The position numbers and the translations under genes were made by a program. Under the pieces are notes generated by a model, which saw only the letters and a program-made list of their open reading frames with translations, made no database searches and was not told the origin of the DNA. This document shows, piece after piece, positions 1 through 4,579 of a stretch of DNA of 5,914 bases (positions are counted from its first letter, which is position 1; the number at the start of each line of letters is the position of its first letter). The stretch covers positions 1 to 5,914 of the forward strand of contig RFOZ01000064.1 in assembly GCA_009926405.1 (NCBI GenBank). The letters run 5' to 3'. Source of the DNA: Cytophagia bacterium (GTDB taxonomy: Bacteria; Bacteroidota; Bacteroidia; UBA7662).

Positions 1-1
1 T

Positions 2-82
2 GCCGCCCTTGGACTAGGCCTCAAAAAGGCTTCCAAGAAGAATAATCCTGAAAGCAACAGCAACGAAGAAGAAACGGCATAG
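2..82 (+). CDS. C-terminal end of an unidentified protein (partial, cut by left edge)
   Basis: The frame beginning at base 2 is open to a TAG at 80-82 and gives 26 residues beginning AALGLGLKKASKK and ending NSNEEETA. The other two + frames hit stops within this stretch (TAG near base 15, TAA near base 45). The fragment reads as a short hydrophobic or glycine-rich piece, then lysines, then an acidic, Asn/Ser/Glu-rich tail. That is typical of a flexible hydrophilic C-terminus, perhaps after a final helix or membrane segment. No family can be named from so little. A stem-loop and a strong terminator follow, which supports a real gene end here. That it is coding is an inference from frame openness plus the terminator. 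Confidence 0.5.
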   Translation, partial: AALGLGLKKASKKNNPESNSNEEETA

Positions 83-92
83 CCTTTCGTCG

Positions 93-113
93 GGACCATT
101 CTATCGATGGTCC
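93..113 (+). other. Stem-loop just after the stop codon
   Basis: GGACCAT at 93-99 pairs perfectly with ATGGTCC at 107-113 around a 7-base loop, giving a 7-bp GC-rich stem that starts 11 bases after the TAG of the partial gene. It is not directly followed by a T run, so it is unlikely to be an intrinsic terminator. It may protect the 3' end of the transcript or be a remnant regulatory hairpin. The terminator proper lies 19 bases further on. Confidence 0.4.
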
Positions 114-131
114 GCAGAATTTCCGTTTTGT

Positions 132-166
132 AAAAAAACCCGCGTCATCAACGCGGGTTTTTTTTT
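132..166 (+). terminator. Strong bidirectional intrinsic terminator
   Basis: AACCCGCGT (137-145) pairs with ACGCGGGTT (151-159) around the 5-base loop CATCA. The flanking A run (132-138) and T run (158-166) extend the stem and supply a U tract on both strands. On the + strand it ends the transcript of the gene stopping at 82. On the minus strand it would end the DUF2452 transcript, whose stop lies 54 bases away. The symmetrical A and T tracts suit a shared terminator between convergent genes. Confidence 0.92.
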
Positions 167-219
167 GAACTATCTTTTAATTATACCCTATTATTAACTC
201 TACCCTATAGTGCCTGTCC

Positions 220-669
220 CTAGAGACCAGGAAAGGGTTCCCAGGTGGAATCCGCCAAGTAGCGAAAGGTCCCCAAGTGCTCGAGGGGTTTGGTACGTTC
301 ACTCCATTGCCGGGGCCCAACCAAGGACAAGAATTTGGACCCATTTCCCCGGTTGTATAAATGATAAATTTGTCCTACAACGGGCGTGAAGTTTACATCG
401 GCTTCAAAAATTTGGGCCGATAAGCGAAGTCGCTCCTCAATACGCCTAGCTTCCTCCATCAAGGCTTCGGCCTGACGTTTGAGCATGGACATTTGCTGCT
501 GAGCTTGGTTATGAGCGCTCTGAAGGGCCACTGCCTTGATTTTGCCGCGGTCTTCAGGTCGAATCATGGCCGAACCGACGTGCATTGGAACCTCGGACAG
601 GCCCCAACGTACTGAATTTGCATCGTGGGGATCAACAGAAGAAGCAGAATCGGATTCGGTATTGGACAT
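220..669 (-). CDS. DUF2452 family protein
   Basis: This 149-residue soluble protein has no signal peptide or membrane segment. Residues 1-40 are a polar, probably flexible N-terminus. About 42-88 is a charged, Gln/Glu/Arg-rich helix likely to form a coiled coil (for example MLKRQAEALMEEARRIEERL). The C-terminal part, about 93-145, carries the conserved-looking core FTPVVGQIYHLYNRGNGSKF, then FLSLVGP, LGTFRYLADSTWE. This pattern (a VVG-YHLY turn, FLS, G-F-L-AD-TWE) is that of DUF2452, a family found in Bacteroidota and in the eukaryotic C1orf50 proteins. I recognise it from memory of the family; its function is unknown. The start is an ATG at 669. No Shine-Dalgarno is visible, only an AT-rich upstream stretch, as is usual in Bacteroidota. 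It is divergent from rpoD and ends towards the shared terminator at 132-166. I found no clear TAnnTTTG promoter element for it. A role cannot be inferred from the neighbours. Confidence 0.85.
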   Translation of the reverse strand: MSNTESDSASSVDPHDANSVRWGLSEVPMHVGSAMIRPEDRGKIKAVALQSAHNQAQQQMSMLKRQAEALMEEARRIEERLRLSAQIFEADVNFTPVVGQIYHLYNRGNGSKFLSLVGPRQWSERTKPLEHLGTFRYLADSTWEPFPGL

Positions 670-768
670 TATAGGAGATATTATTCAAAAAAAATGGAAA
701 ACTCTTCAGGATATGGTAGCGGTTGATGGAACCGAATATTCTTTGAAAACAAGTTTAAGTCAAGAGGG

Positions 769-800
769 TTTAGGATTTTGAAACTTTTATTGTAATTTTG
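769..800 (+). promoter_or_regulatory. Predicted promoter of rpoD (Bacteroidota type)
   Basis: TAATTTTG at 793-800 matches the Bacteroidota -7 consensus TAnnTTTG exactly. An imperfect -33 element, TTTA at 769-772, lies 20 bases upstream; a perfect TTTG at 777-780 is probably too close (12 bases). Transcription would begin around 804-808, giving a leader of nearly 80 bases before the ATG at 885. This rests on consensus matching only. Confidence 0.55.
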
Positions 801-806
801 CGGTTT

Positions 807-822
807 GCCCCTTTTATGGGGC
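807..822 (+). other. GC-rich hairpin at the predicted 5' end of the rpoD mRNA
   Basis: GCCCC (807-811) and GGGGC (818-822) form a 5-bp all-GC stem closed by the loop TTTTAT, extendable by two G-U pairs on the outside. It lies where the predicted promoter would place the transcript start, so the rpoD mRNA may begin with a hairpin. A 5' hairpin of this kind could slow RNA decay or affect translation. It has no following T run, so it is not a classical attenuator. Confidence 0.4.
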
Positions 823-884
823 GGCTGTTCCCAAAGAGTCCCCCCTTCCTCCACCTTTAAACCCCCTCGTCCCGGCCTATGTCG

Positions 885-1748
885 ATGCGTCAACTCAAAA
901 TAACCAAATCCATCACCAACAGGGAAAGCCAATCCTTGGAAAAGTACCTGCAGGAGATTGGAAAAGTTGACCTGATTACCCCGGACGAAGAGGTGGTACT
1001 GGCCAAGAAAATCCGTGAAGGCGACCAAGTAGCCCTCGAAAAGTTAACCAAAGCCAACCTTCGCTTTGTCGTTTCGGTCGCTAAACAATACCAAAACCAA
1101 GGCCTAACCTTGAGTGATTTGATTAACGAGGGTAATCTCGGACTCATCAAAGCCGCAAAGCGCTTCGACGAAACCCGGGGATTCAAATTTATTTCCTACG
1201 CGGTATGGTGGATACGTCAATCCATTCTGTCGGCTCTCGCTGAGCACTCACGCATTGTTCGCCTCCCCCTCAACAGGGTTGGTTCTCTCAATAAAATTTC
1301 CAAAGCATTTTCGCAATTGGAACAGAAATACGAGAGGGATCCTTCGGTTGCTGAGTTAGCCAACCTCTTAAATGTTTCGACGGATGAAGTCGAAAACACC
1401 ATGAACATCAGCGGACGCCATATTTCCATGGATGCTCCTTTTATCCAAGGCGAAGAGAATACCTTGTTGGATGTCCTCATCAACGAAGACGCACCCAAAT
1501 CGGATGGGATTTTGATGCAGGAATCGTTGGCGAATGAAATTGAACGATCCCTTGCAACTTTGACCGAAAGACAGAAGGAAGTTATCAAACTGTATTTCGG
1601 AATCGGCATTGACCATTCCATGTCTTTGGAAGATATCGGTGAACGCTTTGATTTGACGAGGGAAAGAGTTCGTCAAATCAAGGACAAAGCCTTGAAGCGT
1701 TTGAGGCATACCTCACGATCCAAGATGCTCAAGAGCTATCTGGGTTAA
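885..1748 (+). CDS. rpoD: Primary RNA polymerase sigma factor RpoD/SigA (Bacteroidota short form)
   Basis: This housekeeping sigma-70 factor directs RNA polymerase to most promoters. From the ATG at 885 it is 287 residues, the usual length in Bacteroidota, and it lacks the long acidic region 1.1. Region 1.2 is at about 15-45. Region 2 is at about 50-120, with the core-binding DLINEGNLGLIKAAKRFDE and the -10-contacting GFKFISYAVWWIRQSI (99-114). Region 3 lies at about 120-200 (RIVRLPLN, GRHISMDAPF). Region 4 is at about 212-287, ending in the helix-turn-helix SLEDIGERFDLTRERVRQIK and the conserved tail RHTSRSKMLKSYLG. An in-frame ATG two codons upstream (879) would add Met-Ser. I prefer 885 because family members begin MRQLKITK. 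No Shine-Dalgarno is visible, which is normal for the phylum. The upstream promoter and leader hairpin are listed separately. It faces mazG, with only 15 bp between the stops. Confidence 0.97.
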   Translation: MRQLKITKSITNRESQSLEKYLQEIGKVDLITPDEEVVLAKKIREGDQVALEKLTKANLRFVVSVAKQYQNQGLTLSDLINEGNLGLIKAAKRFDETRGFKFISYAVWWIRQSILSALAEHSRIVRLPLNRVGSLNKISKAFSQLEQKYERDPSVAELANLLNVSTDEVENTMNISGRHISMDAPFIQGEENTLLDVLINEDAPKSDGILMQESLANEIERSLATLTERQKEVIKLYFGIGIDHSMSLEDIGERFDLTRERVRQIKDKALKRLRHTSRSKMLKSYLG

Positions 1749-1763
1749 TTTACCCGTTTCGTT

Positions 1764-2561
1764 CTAACGAGCCTTGGCTCGGTCCCACGCTGCCTGCATG
1801 GCTTCCATCGACATATCGGTGATTTGGATCCCTTGGCTGGCCGCTTCCTTTTCGATCGCTTCAAAACGGCGAATGAATTTCCGGTTGGCCTCCTCCAAGG
1901 CATTCTCCGCCGGTATTCCAGCAAATCGAGCCGCGTTCACCAAAGAAAACATCAAATCGCCCCATTCTTCGGACCTCTGTTCGGCGTTCTTAGCCGCCAG
2001 AAATTCATCCAATTCTTCCCGGACTTTGTCCAAAACATCCTCCATCGTTGGAAAATCAAATCCAACCCCGGCCGCTTTTTCTTGAATCCGCATAGCCTTT
2101 ACCAAGGCAGGCAATGAACGGGGCACCCCTTGAAGGACTGAATGTCGACCCTCCTGTAATTTGATTTTTTCCCAATTGGCTTTGACCTGTTCCGGGGTTT
2201 CGGCATGAACATCCGAATACAAGTGTGGATGCCTGCGTATGAGCTTATCGCACATGGCATCCAACGATTCGCTGAGATTGAGGCAACCATCTTCTTGACC
2301 CAGTTTTGCGTAGAACAAAAGGTGCAAGAAAAGATCTCCCATTTCACCTGCCACTCCTTTCCAATCCTTCTCTGCAATCGCATCGGATAATTCGTAGACT
2401 TCTTCGATGGTCAGCGAACGCAAAGACTCAAAGGTCTGCTTGCGATCCCAGGGACAATGGGCGCGGAGTTGATCCATGATGAGACGCAACCGCTCAAAGG
2501 CGGCCAGTGCAGAATCGTTTGGAGGATAAGGGGCGCCTGAGGCGGGGGGGATTAACGGCAA
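1764..2561 (-). CDS. mazG: Nucleoside triphosphate pyrophosphohydrolase MazG
   Basis: MazG hydrolyses (d)NTPs to NMP and pyrophosphate, cleaning aberrant nucleotides from the pool; in E. coli it also affects the ppGpp response. The 265 residues contain two tandem all-alpha MazG domains. The first has CPWDRKQTFESL at 36-47, then EEVYE (53-57) and E73-x-x-D76, the Mg-binding EExxE/ExxD set. HPHLYSD (111-117) and the NWEKIK helix follow. The second has EELDE (182-186) and E199-x-x-D202, so both metal sites look intact. The start is uncertain: the frame opens with TTG at 2559-2561, and I find no in-frame ATG near it upstream. A start much further in would remove the helix before CPWD. Codons 4-6 sit in a run of seven C. 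A -7 promoter element lies about 38 bases upstream. It is convergent with rpoD with no terminator in the 15-bp gap, and divergent from the small membrane gene. Confidence 0.95.
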   Translation of the reverse strand: MPLIPPASGAPYPPNDSALAAFERLRLIMDQLRAHCPWDRKQTFESLRSLTIEEVYELSDAIAEKDWKGVAGEMGDLFLHLLFYAKLGQEDGCLNLSESLDAMCDKLIRRHPHLYSDVHAETPEQVKANWEKIKLQEGRHSVLQGVPRSLPALVKAMRIQEKAAGVGFDFPTMEDVLDKVREELDEFLAAKNAEQRSEEWGDLMFSLVNAARFAGIPAENALEEANRKFIRRFEAIEKEAASQGIQITDMSMEAMQAAWDRAKAR

Positions 2562-2598
2562 AACCTGGGAAATGAAGGGTGGAACATGAAGGGAAAAC

Positions 2599-2606
2599 CA
2601 AAAATA
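2599..2606 (-). promoter_or_regulatory. Predicted -7 promoter element of mazG
   Basis: On the minus strand this reads TATTTTTG, an exact match to TAnnTTTG. It would start transcription near 2595, giving a leader of about 35 bases before the TTG at 2561. No convincing -33 TTG is present at the expected distance. The element is 26 bases from the oppositely oriented one serving the + strand gene. Confidence 0.45.
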
Positions 2607-2611
2607 CTGCC

Positions 2612-2640
2612 TTAGGTCGGCGGGTCCTTGCCTAACTTTG
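2612..2640 (+). promoter_or_regulatory. Predicted promoter of the small Cys-rich membrane protein gene
   Basis: TAACTTTG at 2633-2640 matches TAnnTTTG exactly. A weak -33-like TTAG lies at 2612-2615, 17 bases upstream. The predicted transcript start, about 2644, lies just before the ATG at 2649, so the mRNA would be nearly leaderless. This placement argues against the TTG at 2628, which lies upstream of the -7 element, as the start codon. Confidence 0.5.
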
Positions 2641-2648
2641 AGGTTGCT

Positions 2649-2855
2649 ATGGAAACCTTGCTACCCGTATTTGTTTTGACATTGGTCTTTATGAGCCTAG
2701 GCTTTGCCGGGCTGGCTATTCGAATGTTTTTTATTAAAAAGGGTGAATTTCGTGGGACGTGCTCTTCGCATAATCCTTTGCTAAGAGATCGCGGAGTGGA
2801 TTGCGCCGGTTGCCCGAACCGCTATTTGGACCGTTGTCCAGCCACCCAATCCTGA
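2649..2855 (+). CDS. Small single-helix membrane protein with Cys-rich tail (NqrM-like layout)
   Basis: From the ATG at 2649 this is a 68-residue protein. Residues 4-29 are one hydrophobic segment (LLPVFVLTLVFMSLGFAGLA and onward), followed by basic IKK and the motif GEFRGTCSSHNPLL (32-45). The tail carries four cysteines, C38, C52, C55 and C63, arranged C-x13-C-x2-C-x7-C. Small Bacteroidota proteins of this layout are commonly annotated only as membrane or secreted proteins. The helix, the G-T-C motif and the later Cys cluster also recall NqrM (DUF539), a Cys-containing factor needed to mature Na+-translocating NADH:quinone reductase. Its gene overlaps the 3' end of apbE by 34 bases, tail to tail, and ApbE attaches FMN to NqrB/NqrC. 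Metal or Fe-S binding and a role in redox-complex assembly are inferences. The basic residues after the helix suggest the Cys tail is cytoplasmic by the positive-inside rule. A TTG at 2628 is a less likely start because it precedes the promoter element. Confidence 0.78.
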   Translation: METLLPVFVLTLVFMSLGFAGLAIRMFFIKKGEFRGTCSSHNPLLRDRGVDCAGCPNRYLDRCPATQS

Positions 2856-3931
2856 TAAAATGGATCATCACGCAGTCCGGGCGTTGCGTAGAGCCGGTAC
2901 GGTGCGTCTTTGGTAGGGTTTTGGGTTGAGCCCACCAAAACGGCGTTGATTTTCGGGTTCTTTTCGAGCATCCTGACGGCCCGCGACCAACCCAATGCCA
3001 TGCATGCCGTTGCATAAGCATCGGCCATCATACAATCTTCGGTGACAACCGTCGCAGCAAGAACATCGGTAGGAGTTGGATAACCGGTGGATACCTGAAG
3101 CGTATGGGCCATTTTTTGGCCTTTATGCATGTAAAAATTTCGATAATTCCCCGAGCTAGCCATGCTCATGTTTTTGAGAGGGAATTGGAGCAAGTATTCG
3201 CGTTGGATTCCGGAAGGGTCGTCTACTGGTTTTTCGACCGCAACCATCCACGTTTGACCGGGGCTTCGTTCCCCTCGTGCCCTGACTTCGCCGCCGATTT
3301 CAACCAGGTAATTTCGATGACCCAAAGATTCCAAATACCAACCCACAACATCAACTCCGTAGCCTTTGGCGATTGCACTAAAGTCTAGCATTTGCCCTGG
3401 AACCGTTTTGCAAAGCGAGTCCCCCTTCAAGTTAAATTGCCCAAGACCAACCAGCGAGAGCAAGGAACGCACCTTGGCTGAATCAGGTATCCCCGCTTTG
3501 GGTTGCGGCCCAAATCCCCAGGCCAGGACCAGGGGATAAACGGAAGGATCAAAGGCGCCATCAGAAGCAAGATGAACGATTTGCGAGGCTTTGAAGTTAC
3601 GGATTAACATGGAATCTGCCAGATAACACTGGTCACATTGATTGAATAGACTCAACAAAGATGTTGGTATATAGGTACTTAAGGATGCATTAACCCGTTC
3701 TAAAACAGAATCAAGCTGAACCGACGATGGGGCTTGGGGACCCTTCTCGGTCATGGCCACTTTGACCAGGTAGGTGGTGCCCATGGTCGAACCTTTCCAG
3801 GCCTTTATTTCTGAGGCCGTCTCGGAGGGTGTGCAAGCGGTAAAACCAAGGGTCCAGCCCAAAATCAAGCCTTGAAAAAACCGGTAACAAAGAGACCATG
3901 GAAAGCGAAAAGTCATTAACATTGAGAGCAT
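2822..3931 (-). CDS. apbE: FAD:protein FMN transferase, ApbE family lipoprotein
   Basis: ApbE uses FAD to attach FMN covalently to Thr or Ser of target redox proteins (NqrB, NqrC, RnfG and relatives) outside the inner membrane. The 369 residues start with a signal peptide whose hydrophobic core is about 18-31, ending FTAC with C33 as the likely lipidated cysteine; F at -3 is a permissive lipobox. The family motifs follow in order: GSTMGTTYLVK (48-57), SLSTYIPTS with the FAD-contacting Tyr87 region, FDPSVYPLVLAWGFGP (127-142), DFSAIAKGYGVDVV (183-196), VEIGGEVRARG (210-220), ASSGNYRNF (258-266), H276, and the metal site ADAYAT (D304, T308). HTLQVSTGYP (276-285) departs from the usual H-T-I-[ND]-P-x-T-G-Y-P, and a CxxC (99-102) follows the STY motif. 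Three nearby ATG codons (3931, 3922, 3916) could start it. The first abuts the yqgE stop (TGA-ATG), implying translational coupling. It overlaps the small membrane gene at its 3' end. Confidence 0.95.
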   Translation of the reverse strand: MLSMLMTFRFPWSLCYRFFQGLILGWTLGFTACTPSETASEIKAWKGSTMGTTYLVKVAMTEKGPQAPSSVQLDSVLERVNASLSTYIPTSLLSLFNQCDQCYLADSMLIRNFKASQIVHLASDGAFDPSVYPLVLAWGFGPQPKAGIPDSAKVRSLLSLVGLGQFNLKGDSLCKTVPGQMLDFSAIAKGYGVDVVGWYLESLGHRNYLVEIGGEVRARGERSPGQTWMVAVEKPVDDPSGIQREYLLQFPLKNMSMASSGNYRNFYMHKGQKMAHTLQVSTGYPTPTDVLAATVVTEDCMMADAYATACMALGWSRAVRMLEKNPKINAVLVGSTQNPTKDAPYRLYATPGLRDDPFYQDWVAGQRSK

Positions 3932-4513
3932 TCAGTTAAGGTTGGGATGGCGGGGGTAACGAGCCATGGCTGCGTATTCGCCCCCCATTCCTGTTAAAAG
4001 GGTGGACCATAAATCATCCTGGAAAATAGACGAAACCCAGTCGAATCCACAGCGGCAGACAACCCAAGCTTTTTGATTCAGTTCAACTTGAAGCTGGCCA
4101 GGTGACCAACCAGCGTAACCCCTGTAATAAGCGATGAAGGATTGAATCGATGGCTCTAAAAATCGCTCACCACGATAGGCCTCCAAGGCCGCATCGTCCC
4201 CCACTTGGGTAAAACGCAATTCCACGCTGGGAGATTGAAGATTCCGCAACTCCAAGGAGAACCACGTGTCCATTTCGACGGGACCCCCGCTTCGGAAAAT
4301 AGAATCCGGTAATTCTCCAGGCAAACGGCGATTCAAGACCAAACCCAATCCATCTTTTCCTTCTAAATCGGTATGCAATACCAAAACCACCGACCGTTCA
4401 AAGGATGGATCGTTTAGGAAGGGATCGGCCAACAACAAATCCCCCGGCCGCAACGGCTCCTGACCGGCATCCGATGAAGAACGGGCATGGGGATCGCGTT
4501 GGGTCGGCTTCAC
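3932..4513 (-). CDS. yqgE: YqgE/AlgH family protein
   Basis: This member of the DUF179/AlgH family has 193 residues from the GTG at 4513. It is a conserved cytoplasmic protein of unclear biochemical role; the name AlgH comes from alginate regulation in Pseudomonas. Diagnostic blocks are LLLADPFLNDPSFERSVVLV (26-45), GLGLVLNR (55-62), SGGPVE (75-80), YRGYAGWSPGQLQVEL (130-145) and the C-terminal LLTGMGGEYAAMARYP then HPNLN (172-193), all typical. The start is doubtful. The first 20 residues are polar and not family-like, and the predicted promoter would place transcription at or right before the GTG. A TTG at 4453 (residue 21), preceded by CAGGAGCCG with an AGGAG, would give a 173-residue protein beginning just before the conserved LLLADPF block. 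Its TGA touches the apbE ATG, so the two are very likely one operon. It is divergent from pdxH. From memory, yqgE and pdxH are often neighbours in Bacteroidota. Confidence 0.95.
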   Translation of the reverse strand: MKPTQRDPHARSSSDAGQEPLRPGDLLLADPFLNDPSFERSVVLVLHTDLEGKDGLGLVLNRRLPGELPDSIFRSGGPVEMDTWFSLELRNLQSPSVELRFTQVGDDAALEAYRGERFLEPSIQSFIAYYRGYAGWSPGQLQVELNQKAWVVCRCGFDWVSSIFQDDLWSTLLTGMGGEYAAMARYPRHPNLN

Positions 4514-4517
4514 AAAG

Positions 4518-4550
4518 CAAACATAAAAGGCGGTTTGCGCTTTGAAACAA
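4518..4550 (-). promoter_or_regulatory. Predicted promoter of yqgE-apbE
   Basis: On the minus strand TATGTTTG (4525-4518) matches TAnnTTTG exactly. TTG (4550-4548) lies 22 bases upstream as the -33 element. The transcript would begin at about 4512-4515, at or just before the annotated GTG, which makes that start either leaderless or wrong. The -33 element lies inside the spacer of the opposing pdxH promoter. Confidence 0.55.
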
Positions 4551-4566
4551 CGAAGCCTTACCTTTA
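4534..4566 (+). promoter_or_regulatory. Predicted promoter of pdxH
   Basis: TTTG at 4534-4537 is followed after 21 bases by TACCTTTA at 4559-4566, which matches five of the six fixed bases of TAnnTTTG. Transcription would begin near 4570, giving a leader of only about 10 bases before the ATG at 4580. It overlaps the yqgE promoter on the other strand, so the two may compete for RNA polymerase. Confidence 0.45.
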
Positions 4567-4579
4567 ATAAATCTTAGCC

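Noticed and set aside
536..781. + strand frame of 81 codons opposite the DUF2452 start
   Set aside because: Half is antisense to DUF2452 and the rest runs up to the rpoD promoter; it has no domain features.
681..1028. Minus-strand frame of 115 codons across the rpoD leader and 5' end
   Set aside because: It covers the rpoD promoter and overlaps conserved sigma-factor codons, with no recognisable domain.
1217..1709. Two long minus-strand frames antisense to rpoD (134 and 113 codons)
   Set aside because: They lie wholly inside the strongly conserved rpoD sequence and resemble no family; they are shadows of its codon use.
1774..2390. Several + strand frames and one minus-strand frame within mazG
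   Set aside because: All overlap the two intact MazG domains and are explained as out-of-frame shadows.
2628..2648. TTG start for the small membrane protein, adding seven residues
   Set aside because: It lies upstream of a perfect -7 promoter element, whereas the ATG at 2649 is just downstream of the predicted transcript start.
3104..3388. + strand frame of 94 codons inside apbE
   Set aside because: It is antisense to conserved ApbE motifs and has no family resemblance.
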